From an uncultured Clostridia bacterium (GTDB lineage Bacteria > Bacillota > Clostridia > TANB77 > CAG-508), in NCBI GenBank assembly GCA_944386135.1, contig CALWZW010000004.1, positions 1-64,000 on the forward strand: 64,000 nt of DNA. Direction: 5' to 3'. The notes below the pieces were generated by a model. The model did not search any database and was not told the origin of the DNA. It saw nothing but the letters and a program-made list of their open reading frames with translations. This document shows, piece by piece, positions 41,421 through 50,968 of this stretch; the stretch's first letter is position 1; each line of letters opens with the position of its first letter. Both the position numbers and the translations under genes were made by a program.

Positions 41421-43049
41421 TTAATATATACGTAGTTTTCTATTTAGTTCTTCTAAATTAGTAATTCCTGAAAGTACTTTTTCAACTCCGTCTACTACTA
41501 AAGGTCTATAACCATATTTCATTGCTTCTTCTTTAATTTTTAAAGTAGATTCATTTTGAGTTATTAGCTCTCTTAATTGTTCATTTAGAACTAATATTTC
41601 GAATACTCCTATTCTATCATAGTATCCAACCCCATTACATTCTTTACATCCAACAGCTTCATATGTTTTCTTTCCTTCTAAGTCGAATTTTACTCCATTT
41701 TTTTGTTCGATTGAATGTATGATATCAAGTTCTTCCTGTGTAAAATCTCTTTCTCTTGCACAATTTTTGCATATTCTTCTAACTAGTCTCTGAGAAACAC
41801 TTGTTGCAAGTGTACTTGCTATGTCATAATTAGAAACTCCCATTTTTCTAAGTCTTGTTATAACTTCTATTGCATCTATTGTGTGAATAGTTGATAATAC
41901 GTAGTGTCCTGTTTGTCCTGCTTGCATAGCGATTTCTGCTGTTTCTTTATCTCTTATTTCTCCAACTAATATTATATCTGGGTCCTGTCTTAATACTGTT
42001 CTCAAAGAATCTATAAAAGTAGTTTTGGCATCTATTTCTACTTGGTTAAGACCAGGTATTCTTATTTCTACTGGATCTTCGATTGTAGTTATATTTATTT
42101 CTGGTTTATTTAAAAGTTGAATTATACTGTAAAGAGTTGTTGTTTTACCTTCTCCTGTAGGTGCTGCCATTATTGTTATACTGTTCTTTTTATCAAAACT
42201 ATCTTTTACAAGTTTTTCATCATTTGGAAAACCTAATTCAAATATTTCTTTTATATTTGCATTTTTCTTTAATAATCTTAATACAAATTTTTCTCCAAAA
42301 ACGTTCTTTTGTGAAGATACACGAATATTGTAATCTGGGTATGTTATAATTCTACCGTCTTGTGCTTCTTGTTTCTCTTGATGCATATTTGATATAGCTT
42401 TTAGTCTTCCTATTAATTGTTGTTGCTTATCTTTTGCAATTTCTGCTACTTCAAATAGTTGTCCATCTATTCTATAACGTATTCTTACTTTATTTTCCAT
42501 TGGTTCAAAATGTATATCACTTGCTCTTTTTTCCATTCCTGTTTTAATTATACTATCTACCATTGCAGTAATATCTGAGCTTATATTTATCTTATCAGAT
42601 ACTTTTCCACTCATATTGTCCAAAACAGAGTCTATATTAGATTTAAAGCTAATATATCTATCCATTACTAATCCTCTATTAAGTAATAGTAATCTAACTG
42701 TTTCTATTGCTTTTCTATTTGCAGTATCTGAAAAACATACTTTAGCGCGTCCATCTTGTACATCAAATAAAATGGCATTGTTTTGTCTTAAAACATCTGG
42801 AGAAATGTATTCTTCCATTTTTACCTTTACATCATGTGGTGTTATTAGCATTGTTTTCTCTCCAAATATTTCTCCTATTGCTTGTAATAACTTTTGAGAA
42901 TCACATAATCCTAAATCATGAATTATATCTCCTAGTTTCTCTTTTGGATGTGCTTTTTGGTACTCAAGTGCTCTTGATATTTGTTCTTCTCCGACAATTC
43001 CTTTTTTTACCAATTCTATTCCTATAGGTTGTCTTCTTTTTACATCCAT
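41421..43049 (-). CDS. pilB: type IV pilus assembly ATPase PilB
   Basis: A 542-residue extension ATPase. It has an N-terminal MshEN-like domain (residues about 10-150), Walker A AAPTGEGKTTT (Glu in place of the usual Ser), Asp box IEDPVEIRIPG, Walker B IILVGEIRDKETA, His box GHYVLSTIHT and a zinc-binding pair of CxxC motifs (CKNC and CKEC). There is no in-frame CGG. Confidence 0.95.
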   Translation of the reverse strand: MDVKRRQPIGIELVKKGIVGEEQISRALEYQKAHPKEKLGDIIHDLGLCDSQKLLQAIGEIFGEKTMLITPHDVKVKMEEYISPDVLRQNNAILFDVQDGRAKVCFSDTANRKAIETVRLLLLNRGLVMDRYISFKSNIDSVLDNMSGKVSDKINISSDITAMVDSIIKTGMEKRASDIHFEPMENKVRIRYRIDGQLFEVAEIAKDKQQQLIGRLKAISNMHQEKQEAQDGRIITYPDYNIRVSSQKNVFGEKFVLRLLKKNANIKEIFELGFPNDEKLVKDSFDKKNSITIMAAPTGEGKTTTLYSIIQLLNKPEINITTIEDPVEIRIPGLNQVEIDAKTTFIDSLRTVLRQDPDIILVGEIRDKETAEIAMQAGQTGHYVLSTIHTIDAIEVITRLRKMGVSNYDIASTLATSVSQRLVRRICKNCARERDFTQEELDIIHSIEQKNGVKFDLEGKKTYEAVGCKECNGVGYYDRIGVFEILVLNEQLRELITQNESTLKIKEEAMKYGYRPLVVDGVEKVLSGITNLEELNRKLRIY

Positions 43050-43087
43050 TTAATTTTTCCTCCTATCTTTTGTTCTTTAATATAATT

Positions 43088-43594
43088 CTATATTATATCT
43101 CCACTATTGGAAGATTCTACATTTATGTCTTCTAATACATAAGTAGTTGTTTTTTCATAATCATCTATTGTCATATTTATTTTAATAGTATTATTTGCTT
43201 CATCAGCTGTTATTAAAACATTATTTACATTTTCACAAATTTTAACTTTATTTCTATATAATATATTATTTTGTACTATATACTCAACATTTACAGTTTC
43301 TTCACCAGAAATGCTTACTCCTGAATCTGCTGATGTATCATTTTCTCCTACTACATATGATAAAATTATATGATCATCATATAATTCTTCTATTTTAGCT
43401 CCTTTTCTTTTTATATCATTTACAAAATACATATTAAATTTTGAATATGCAACTGCACTTTCTGAATCACTATCAAAATCGTTTATATTTGTATAGAAAG
43501 AAGCTGTTATACTTGATATTGCTGCAACTATAAAAGTCATTAAAATAACATATACTATCAAGGATATTAATGTTATACCTTGCTCTTTCTTCAT
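43088..43594 (-). CDS. prepilin-like minor pseudopilin
   Basis: A 168-residue protein with the class III-like prepilin signal MKKEQGITLISLIVYVILM, cleaved after Gly by PilD. A polar C-terminal domain follows. It is probably a minor pilin initiating or tipping the fibre. The Glu at +5 is absent (Ile-Thr-Leu-Ile-Ser), which is common in clostridial minor pilins. Confidence 0.78.
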   Translation of the reverse strand: MKKEQGITLISLIVYVILMTFIVAAISSITASFYTNINDFDSDSESAVAYSKFNMYFVNDIKRKGAKIEELYDDHIILSYVVGENDTSADSGVSISGEETVNVEYIVQNNILYRNKVKICENVNNVLITADEANNTIKINMTIDDYEKTTTYVLEDINVESSNSGDII

Positions 43595-43623
43595 CAGTTA
43601 CCCTCCTGTTATTTATATATCTA

Positions 43624-44076
43624 CTAAGAATTATTTACTGTTTTTAGTCTCTTAAATTCCACAGTTTCAGTATTCTTTCTTGAAACTGGATAATCTATTG
43701 TTAATGTAACTATTTTTATAACTCCTTCTTTTCTGTAGTCCTCAATCTTTATTTCTATGTCATATGTTCCGATAGTTCCTGTAATTGTCTCTATACCATT
43801 ATTTGAAGAAATATCTTTATACACTAATCCTTCTAAAGAATCTATTTCTAATAATTCATAAGAGGCTGTAACTTCTGAAAAGTCTATTGCTCCTATATGT
43901 TCAAAAATATCTACTACATAATTTAAAGCTACTGCTGTTCTTTTAGCTTCTATAGAAGATAAATATACATTATATGAGATAGATGTCATTATTACTACAA
44001 ATATTAATATTACTATCATAGCAATAGTTAAATCTACTGTAGTGAAACCTCTTTTACTTTTAAAATTTATTTTCAT
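43624..44076 (-). CDS. prepilin-like minor pseudopilin
   Basis: A 150-residue protein starting MKINFKSKRGFTTVDLTIAM with a type IV prepilin cleavage site (RG-FTTVDL) and a hydrophobic helix. The start at 44076 overlaps the pilD stop (TAATG), which couples translation; the longer open frame is not used. The remaining domain is beta-rich. Confidence 0.78.
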   Translation of the reverse strand: MKINFKSKRGFTTVDLTIAMIVILIFVVIMTSISYNVYLSSIEAKRTAVALNYVVDIFEHIGAIDFSEVTASYELLEIDSLEGLVYKDISSNNGIETITGTIGTYDIEIKIEDYRKEGVIKIVTLTIDYPVSRKNTETVEFKRLKTVNNS

Positions 44077-44894
44077 TATATCACCCAATTGCATAAGAAA
44101 TTATTAATTAATATTAGTAAAATATTTGATACACATAGGTAAAATCCTATTGGAATTTTAACTTCATTTTCTTTTACTTTAGATACAACTTTTTTTCTAG
44201 CCCTTTCTTTTAATTCTTTCATTAGAGTCACTATTGCAATCATAAATAAACTAATTGTTATAGTCATATACATTACGAAAGTGCCTGAAAAAATAAGCAT
44301 ATACAATATTAGCATTAAAATTTGTATTGTATAACTATCATGCAATTTTTTTCTAACAAATATGATATTTGCTATTAAAAGTATAATTGTTAATGCTAGA
44401 TATATGATATATGTATATATAGCTTCAAAATCTTGTATACATACATATGTCATATACATAAAAGCTATAACCATACCAAATATAAGTAAAGATTTTTGTA
44501 TTTGTGTTCTCTCTTTATCAATTCCTGCAATAATAAATAGTGATGCAATATATAATATAAAAAGCAAAAAATATATTATCAAATTAGTATCTAAATTATA
44601 CACATCTGCTTTAAGCGAGAGTGCAAATAATAAAAATACCATTCCTGACAATATTTCTAATAATAAATATCTTATTCTTATTTTTTGTCCGCAATATGCG
44701 CACTTACCTCCTAAAGCAATATAACTTATAATTGGTATTAAGTCCTTAAACTTTAATTTTGTTTTACAGTTTGGGCAAAAAGAATGTTTATAAAGAATAT
44801 TTTCACCTATTGGAATTCTATATACAGCTAATGTAAAAAAACTTCCAAATAATGTTCCAATTATAAATATTAGACCGTATATTATGATTTCCAT
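44076..44894 (-). CDS. pilD: prepilin peptidase PilD/GspO-like
   Basis: A 272-residue membrane protein. The N-terminal cytoplasmic part has the methylase-like zinc motifs HSFCPNCKTKL and KCAYCGQKIRIRYLLLE. The first catalytic-type aspartate is probably in AGIDKERTQIQ. The usual second motif G-x-G-D is not visible; the equivalent region has KKLHDSYTIQI. It may be a divergent active enzyme using another Asp, or it may have lost activity. It lies among the pilin genes of the operon. Confidence 0.8.
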   Translation of the reverse strand: MEIIIYGLIFIIGTLFGSFFTLAVYRIPIGENILYKHSFCPNCKTKLKFKDLIPIISYIALGGKCAYCGQKIRIRYLLLEILSGMVFLLFALSLKADVYNLDTNLIIYFLLFILYIASLFIIAGIDKERTQIQKSLLIFGMVIAFMYMTYVCIQDFEAIYTYIIYLALTIILLIANIIFVRKKLHDSYTIQILMLILYMLIFSGTFVMYMTITISLFMIAIVTLMKELKERARKKVVSKVKENEVKIPIGFYLCVSNILLILINNFLCNWVI

Positions 44895-44937
44895 AAAAAT
44901 TTTTCACCTCTTCTTGTCCAGCATTTTTAAAATATTA

Positions 44938-44965
44938 GGCATATACATGTAAAAATGTATATGCC
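44938..44965 (-). terminator. hairpin between pilin and pilD
   Basis: A perfect 11-bp stem GGCATATACAT / ATGTATATGCC with a weak U-tract. It could attenuate the operon so that more pilin than enzyme is made. Confidence 0.6.
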
Positions 44966-45032
44966 TCAGTTGTACTTTTGATCAATTTTCAACATGATCT
45001 ATCTTGTAATTTTTACGTTTTTCAATAATAAA

Positions 45033-45269
45033 TTATTTCTTCATTATTGATTGGATTGCACTAACTGTACTGCTCATTATTGCAGCTGTACTTTCTAGAA
45101 TTTTGTTTTCTTTTCCTGCTTCAGTTGCATAATTTTGTGCACCATTTACAGCATAGTTAACTATGTTTGATTGGTAAACAGCAGCAATTGAAACTGCAGC
45201 TAAGATAACAAGAACGATAATTGTGATAATTAGTGCTACTAAAGTAATACCTTTTTCTTGTCTTAACAT
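45033..45269 (-). CDS. short major-pilin-like prepilin
   Basis: A 78-residue protein, MLRQEKGITLVALIITIIVL with the prepilin cleavage site after KG, a long hydrophobic helix and a short Ala/Ser/Thr-rich tail. It is very small for a pilin. With attenuation after it, it is the best candidate for the main fibre subunit. Confidence 0.75.
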   Translation of the reverse strand: MLRQEKGITLVALIITIIVLVILAAVSIAAVYQSNIVNYAVNGAQNYATEAGKENKILESTAAIMSSTVSAIQSIMKK

Positions 45270-45325
45270 AAAAAACTCCTCCTTATAAAATTTGTGTATA
45301 TTTAATTAATTAAATATAACCAATG

Positions 45326-45754
45326 TTATTTTGTCCCAGTATTATTATAGAATGTATTGTTGCTTGAATTTGAGTTTGAGTTTGAATTTGATGATCCTGC
45401 ATTATTTGACTGGGTATTCGTATTTATAGAATTAGTATTAGTTACATTGTTTTCATCAGGAGTTTCATTTTCATATGTTGAAAATGGATTTGCTTTTCCT
45501 TTTGTATATTCATTTGTTTTTTCATATGTTTTTAAATCGCTTTCTGTGATTTCATATGTTACTAATACTGTTTCATCTTCTGTAACTTGCTCATTGAGTT
45601 CATCTTTTACACTTTGTGATGTAGTGTAAGTTGCAACACTAGGCACTGTTTTATTACTTGGTATATATTCATAGAATAATACTCCTAATGCTAATATTAT
45701 TGCAATTAATAATAAAAGTACAATTATTATTTCTTTTATTATCGATTTAACCAT
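45326..45754 (-). CDS. pilus-operon membrane protein of unknown type
   Basis: A 142-residue protein with an N-terminal membrane helix (EIIIVLLLLIAIILALGVLFYEY), a coiled segment with KGKANPFSTY, and an Asn/Ser/Thr-rich low-complexity C-terminus. Position after pilO suggests a PilP-like partner of the alignment complex, but similarity is too weak to name it. Confidence 0.65.
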   Translation of the reverse strand: MVKSIIKEIIIVLLLLIAIILALGVLFYEYIPSNKTVPSVATYTTSQSVKDELNEQVTEDETVLVTYEITESDLKTYEKTNEYTKGKANPFSTYENETPDENNVTNTNSINTNTQSNNAGSSNSNSNSNSSNNTFYNNTGTK

Positions 45755-45767
45755 TGCTTAATCCTCC

Positions 45768-46484
45768 TTATTGCTGTTCTGCTACTATGTTGTTTACTGC
45801 ACTTGGAACGTCAACCCCAACTGTATTTTGTTGTTCTGATTCTTGTCCAGTGCTTCCTGTGGTATTGTTTTGTTGTGTTTGAGTTATTGCGCCTGCTGCT
45901 GATAAAGAATCTTCATCAATTGCGATATTTCTAATTATAAATGTTGCTTGCAAAGTATTTTCTGAATATGGTACTAATGCAAAGTCTTCTATTTTAAATC
46001 CTAAGGTCGAATCATTTTCTATTGCATATACAAATTCTGATATTGAAATGTATTCTCCTCTTGCTGTAAATGATATATTGTATAGACCTGCTACTGTACC
46101 AGAAGATACATTTGCTTGTATTGTTACATTATTATTTGTTGCATATAGACCTATCTTAGTCCATAAATAACTTATTTCATATTCTTCAGTTTGATTTGCT
46201 GCTTTAATTTCTTCTTCTGTACTATATGTTATTGTATCTTGATATTTTTGCTTTTCTGATTCTAATGTTTTTACACTAGTATCTAAACTTGTTCTAGCTG
46301 ATGCATAATCATTTTCTATTGCTGTATTTAGTTCTGCTATTTTTGTATCTAAATCTTTATTTTCATCAATAATTTTTTTAATTGATGGTATTTCAAAGCT
46401 TCCTATAGCTATTCCCGATGTTAGCATTATTCCTAGTGCAGCAAGCAGAATTATTATCAAAACCAATATTAATAATTTTCTCAT
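45768..46484 (-). CDS. pilO: PilO-like alignment protein
   Basis: A 238-residue protein with one N-terminal membrane helix, a coiled coil (about residues 40-90) and a ferredoxin-like domain, the PilO plan. The C-terminus is Gln/Asn-rich. It overlaps the PilMN gene by 4 bases. Confidence 0.7.
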   Translation of the reverse strand: MRKLLILVLIIILLAALGIMLTSGIAIGSFEIPSIKKIIDENKDLDTKIAELNTAIENDYASARTSLDTSVKTLESEKQKYQDTITYSTEEEIKAANQTEEYEISYLWTKIGLYATNNNVTIQANVSSGTVAGLYNISFTARGEYISISEFVYAIENDSTLGFKIEDFALVPYSENTLQATFIIRNIAIDEDSLSAAGAITQTQQNNTTGSTGQESEQQNTVGVDVPSAVNNIVAEQQ

Positions 46485-48112
46485 GGCAATTCTCCTTCTA
46501 TTGTAACTGTAATAACATCATTTTGTTTCTGTGATGTATCAGATCTTACATTTGTAAGTATTCCATCTCGCTCTAGCTTTGTTTTAAATATTCCTAATTG
46601 TTCATATTTATCTGATTGTGCTACAATTGTTATTTTAGTATCTGAATTTGTAATTGATGTTAATTGCACATTAACAGGTATTACATACATTATTTCATTT
46701 AATAATGTAGGAATTGCATATTTTAATCTTTTGTTTTCTGTTTCAGTTTGGCTTTTTTCTTCAATACTTGACACAAGAGCTGCATATTCGCTCGCTTTTT
46801 GATCTATTTTAGTTTTATCCGAATTAATTGCAACTAATTGTGTTTGAAGTTTTGATTTATTTGCTGCTGTTTCATCAACTTTATCTTTTATTTGATTAGA
46901 TAATATCGTTGAAAAAGTTCCATAAACTATCATTAATAATAGTATTCCAGCAGCTCCTCTTATTAATCCTTTTTCAAATCCTGATAGAGCATCTTTGAAG
47001 TCCATCTTCAAGTCTATCTTGCTTAACCATGGATTAGGTTTTCCAGATTTTGAAGTTCCTATCTCTATATTCATCCATTCTGGAAGTTTATCTGCTATAC
47101 TTTCTTTTTTAAAGTTTATTCCTTTTAGTCCTTCTCCTAATCCTTGAAGTGCTAAAGCTATTGCAGAGTTTACCTCGATGTAATCTTTCATGTTTATTTC
47201 TGTTCCTATAGCTTTTATGAAATATGGTCTTAAGACTTCACATTTTACATCTTCTAGGTATTCTTGGAAATATATATCTATATTGTTTATTACAGATGCT
47301 GTTCCTGTTATATATACTTTATCAATTTTATTTAAACTATCATTTAATATTTTCTTAACTTGTCCTACTATATTGTATAGAGTTGGCATTATATCATCCA
47401 AATAAACATTTTCTTCATATTGAAGTTCTTTTCCTTCTGTTGTATATATTGTTGAGTTTTTACATATTTCATATGCTTTTGCATAAGAGTTCTCTTTTGT
47501 ATCTATCTTATCTAATATTTCTTTTGTTCCCGCTTCAATATTTGTTATATCATATATTTTGTTGTCTATAATTATTGTTACCGTTGTTTTACTTTCAATG
47601 TTTACTATTGCAATATTTTCTGCATTTCCATTTTTATCAACTTCAAGTAAGTTTGATATATCAAGTGATAGTGGAGATATACTTGTTAGTTTATACTTTT
47701 CTAATAGTTCTGTTCTTCTTACTAGCTCACCTTTATTTATAGAAATGTGGATTGCTTTTACTTTTTCCTTATCTTCTAAATCATTTACAAGTACATATCT
47801 TGTTTCAAACACATCGACATTTTGTTCTTTTTCATAGCATAGTGATTCAAATTCTGTTTTAATATAGTTATGCATGTCTTTTTTATTTAAAAGATTAAAT
47901 ATATAAAAATAATTATAATTTTCATTTGCACTATTTATGCTTATTGGTGTTTTATAGCTATATGTTTCTGCTATTACTTGATCTATAGCTTCACCCAATT
48001 TGTCATAAAACTTTATTCCAAATGAATCAATTTTTATTATGTCGTTATCTTTTGAAACTTTTGCATATTTAATTATATTTTCTTCTATATATAATCCTAA
48101 GCAGCTTGCCAT
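46481..48112 (-). CDS. PilM-PilN fusion protein
   Basis: A 543-residue protein. Residues 1 to about 340 are a PilM-like actin-fold ATPase domain (LGLYIEENIIKYAKV, YITGTASVINNI). A linker leads to a membrane helix at about 385-405 (AAGILLLMIVYGTFSTIL), a coiled coil and a PilN-like ferredoxin domain (IPVNVQLTSITNSDTKITI). In most systems PilM and PilN are separate proteins, with the PilN N-terminus docked into PilM. Here the order is PilM first, joined to PilN. It is the first gene of the pilus operon. Confidence 0.8.
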   Translation of the reverse strand: MASCLGLYIEENIIKYAKVSKDNDIIKIDSFGIKFYDKLGEAIDQVIAETYSYKTPISINSANENYNYFYIFNLLNKKDMHNYIKTEFESLCYEKEQNVDVFETRYVLVNDLEDKEKVKAIHISINKGELVRRTELLEKYKLTSISPLSLDISNLLEVDKNGNAENIAIVNIESKTTVTIIIDNKIYDITNIEAGTKEILDKIDTKENSYAKAYEICKNSTIYTTEGKELQYEENVYLDDIMPTLYNIVGQVKKILNDSLNKIDKVYITGTASVINNIDIYFQEYLEDVKCEVLRPYFIKAIGTEINMKDYIEVNSAIALALQGLGEGLKGINFKKESIADKLPEWMNIEIGTSKSGKPNPWLSKIDLKMDFKDALSGFEKGLIRGAAGILLLMIVYGTFSTILSNQIKDKVDETAANKSKLQTQLVAINSDKTKIDQKASEYAALVSSIEEKSQTETENKRLKYAIPTLLNEIMYVIPVNVQLTSITNSDTKITIVAQSDKYEQLGIFKTKLERDGILTNVRSDTSQKQNDVITVTIEGELP

Positions 48113-48232
48113 TTTCTTCTCCTTTGTATTTTTTTATTATATTTGACAATTATATTTTTTTCATACTTGTAATTTTTTTAGAAATTTACAAATTTTATCT
48201 ATAAATTTCGATTAACGTTTTATCATGTTTAT

Positions 48233-48261
48233 ATTTAATATTTTTTTTCATAAAATGTCAA
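48233..48261 (-). promoter_or_regulatory. promoter of the type IV pilus operon
   Basis: TTGACA (48256-48261) and TTAAAT (48233-48238) with a 17-base spacer on the minus strand, 121 bases before the PilMN start. Confidence 0.65.
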
Positions 48262-48360
48262 TATATTTTACGTAATTGTAATGTAATTGTAATATAGCTG
48301 TAACATTCTTTGATTCTTAGAAAAAATTGACTTTGGAGATATTTTTCCTTTTTTTAACAT

Positions 48361-48380
48361 AAATTAAATTAAATTAAATT
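48361..48380. repeat. AAATT tandem microrepeat
   Basis: Four perfect copies of the pentamer AAATT lie about 100 bases upstream of the pilus promoter. The rest of 48262-48424 is AT-rich and holds nothing else I can identify. Confidence 0.7.
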
Positions 48381-48424
48381 AAAAACAATTAATTGTAAAT
48401 ATTCTGTGAATTTTTACAATAAAA

Positions 48425-48453
48425 AAAGTAAGGAATACATTACTCCTTACTTT
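48425..48453 (-). terminator. topA terminator
   Basis: The stem AAAGTAAGGA / TCCTTACTTT begins in the last topA codons and is followed by seven U on the minus strand. Confidence 0.85.
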
Positions 48454-50426
48454 CTGTTTCCTTTTTAGGCTTATTCCAAGATATGTAATCGCAGTTATTA
48501 TCTGGATTGTTTTCGCAAATGTAAAATTTTCTACCTTTTTTAGATTTTCTAACTTGAATTTTCCCACCACATTTTGGGCATTTTTCTTCTATTGTTTCTA
48601 CATAAGGTTTCGTGTTTTTACACTCTGGATATCCTGGGCACGCCAAAAATTTTCCATATCTTCCATATTTTATTACCATCATTCTGCCACACTTGTCACA
48701 TTTTACATCAGATACTTCTTCTTCTAATTTTACATGCTCTAATTCTTCTTGTGCTTGTTTTAATTCTTTCTCAAATGGTTTATAAAAAGTATTTAATACT
48801 TTTTTCCATTCTTCTTTTCCTTCTGCAATACCATCAAATTCTTTTTCTATTTCTGCTGTAAAATCTACATTAATAATGTCTTTAAATCTTGTTGTTAATA
48901 GACTATTTACTACTTTCCCAAGTTCTGTTGGTTTTAATTGCTTTTGTTCTTTTTCTATATATCGTCTTTCTAATATAGTTGTTATTGTAGGAGAGTATGT
49001 ACTTGGCCTACCTATGCCATTTTCTTCTAGAGTTTTTACAAGGCTCGCCTCCGTATATCTTGGTGGTGGTTCTGTAAAGCTTTGTTTTGGTTCTATTTTT
49101 TCTTTTTCTACTTCTTCTCCTGTTTCAAGTTCTGGCAAATCGTTTTTTTCTTCCTCTTCTTTTTCTTCTACATATACTGCCATAAAACCTTTAAATTTTA
49201 ACTTTTGACCATTTGATTTAAAGTTATATTCTCCATTATCTATGTCTATTGATACAGTATCAAATACGGCACTTGACATTTGACTTGCTATAAATCTATT
49301 ATATATTAATTTATATAATTTATACTGGTCATTTGTTAGACTTGTTTTTATGCTATCTGGTGTAAGTTCTACATAAGTTGGTCTTATTGCTTCATGTGCG
49401 TCTTGAGAATCTTCTTTTGTTTTATAATATCTATTTTCATAGTATTCTTTTCCATATGCTTCTTCTATATATTGTTTAGCTGCATTTCTAGCAATTTCAG
49501 ATATTCTTGTAGAGTCTGTTCTCATATATGTTATAAGTCCGAGTAAGCCCTCTTTCTTCTATTTTTACACCTTCATATAGTCCTTGTGCAACTGACATTG
49601 TCTTCTTTAAAGTAAATCCAAGTTTTCTGGAAGCTTCTTGTTGCATAGTACTCGTTGTAAATGGTGGTACTGGATTTCTTTTCTTTTCACTTTTTTTAAC
49701 ATTCTTGACAATGAATTTTTCATTTTCTATTTGTTTTAGAATTTCATTTACTTGTTCTTGGTTTTTTATTTCTACTTTTTTGCCATTTTTTCCAATAAAT
49801 TTTGCTTCAAATTGTTTTTTTGTTTTTTTATCTAAAAGTTTAGCATATATATTCCAATATTCTTCTGGAACAAAGTTTTCTATTTCTTCTTCTCTTTCTA
49901 CTATAAGTCTTACAGCAACAGATTGTACTCTACCTGCTGATAATCCTTTTCTTACTTTTTTCCAAAGAAGTGGGCTTATCTGATATCCAACAATTCTATC
50001 TAAAACTCTTCTTGCCTGTTGTGCATCAATTAAATTTTTGTCTAATGTTCTAGGCTTTTTCATGGCTTCTTGAACTGCTGTTTTAGTTATTTCATTAAAT
50101 GTAACTCTGTTTTCCTTTTTTTCATCTAAATTTAATATATGTGCTAAATGCCAAGCAATTGCTTCTCCTTCACGGTCAGGGTCAGTTGCAAGGTACACTT
50201 TTTTAGCTTTTGAAGCTTCTTTCTTTAATGATTTAATTAAATCTCCTTTTCCCCTAATATTTATATATTCTGGTTCGAAATTTTTTTCAATGTTTACTCC
50301 AAGCTTTGATTTCGGTAAATCTCTTATGTGTCCCATAGAAGCAACAACTTTTGTGTTTCCTCCTAGGAACTTTTTTATGGTATTTGCTTTTGCCGGTGAT
50401 TCGACTATTATTAACTTGTCTGCCAT
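48440..50426 (-). CDS. topA: DNA topoisomerase I, one CGG +1 site
   Basis: Type IA topoisomerase relaxing negative supercoils, 661 residues when corrected. It has the TOPRIM domain ([31 protein letters not shown]), [17 protein letters not shown] and the catalytic tyrosine in [12 protein letters not shown]. Two C-terminal zinc ribbons follow (CDKCGRMM...CPGYPEC and CPKCGGKIQ...C). The break at 49539-49541 reads ACT-C-GGA-CTT. Skipping C gives [13 protein letters not shown]. The catalytic tyrosine is only four residues after the shifted glycine, so all active enzyme depends on the shift. Confidence 0.95.
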
Positions 50427-50494
50427 GTGACTTATGTCCCTCCATTTCTTTTTGCTATTTTACCTTAAATGTTTCTATAAGTCAATTATCTTAA

Positions 50495-50812
50495 TTAAAT
50501 TATCATTTCACTAACAACATCTCTTAATTCTATGGGTGTTACAAGATTTTCTTTTAGCTTATATATTATGCTATTTATTTTATCTTCCTCCTTTGTAACT
50601 TTTGTTATTGCATCATTTTCAAATTTTATAAATCCCTCTCTATATTCTGTTTTTACAATTTCTATCCCATATTCGTTTTCAATGTTTCTTATCTTATAGT
50701 ATTCTAGTCTGATTGGATAATCAATATTATTTTCTTCTAATTTTTCTTTGTCAATAAAAATTCCCGCAAAAAACTTTCTTATTCTCTTTTGTTCCTCTTT
50801 TATTTTTTTCAC
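50495..50812 (-). CDS. small hypothetical protein (DUF6514-like)
   Basis: A 105-residue charged soluble protein. LEYYKIRNIENEYGIEIVK and the C-terminal LVTPIELRDVVSEMI recall small clostridial DUF6514 proteins. This is a weak assignment from memory. Function unknown. Confidence 0.6.
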   Translation of the reverse strand: MKKIKEEQKRIRKFFAGIFIDKEKLEENNIDYPIRLEYYKIRNIENEYGIEIVKTEYREGFIKFENDAITKVTKEEDKINSIIYKLKENLVTPIELRDVVSEMII

Positions 50813-50913
50813 TTCCTTTAATATATATTAATTTGGTTTAACATATGTTATTATACATTATTTAAATTTAAAATCAAGTACTTTAATTGTAGAAAGTGTT
50901 TTGTTTGCTCGAC

Positions 50914-50961
50914 AAAAATAAGTTTTAATCTTGTTTTTTGCCCAGATTAAAACTTATTTTT
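50914..50961 (-). terminator. yfhO terminator
   Basis: A perfect 18-bp stem AAAAATAAGTTTTAATCT and its complement lies 8 bases past the stop. Confidence 0.88.
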
Positions 50962-50968
50962 ACTTTTT

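Noticed and set aside
48361-48384. Phase-variation repeat controlling the pilus operon.
   Set aside because: Only four AAATT units, lying about 100 bases upstream of the likely promoter and outside any coding frame.
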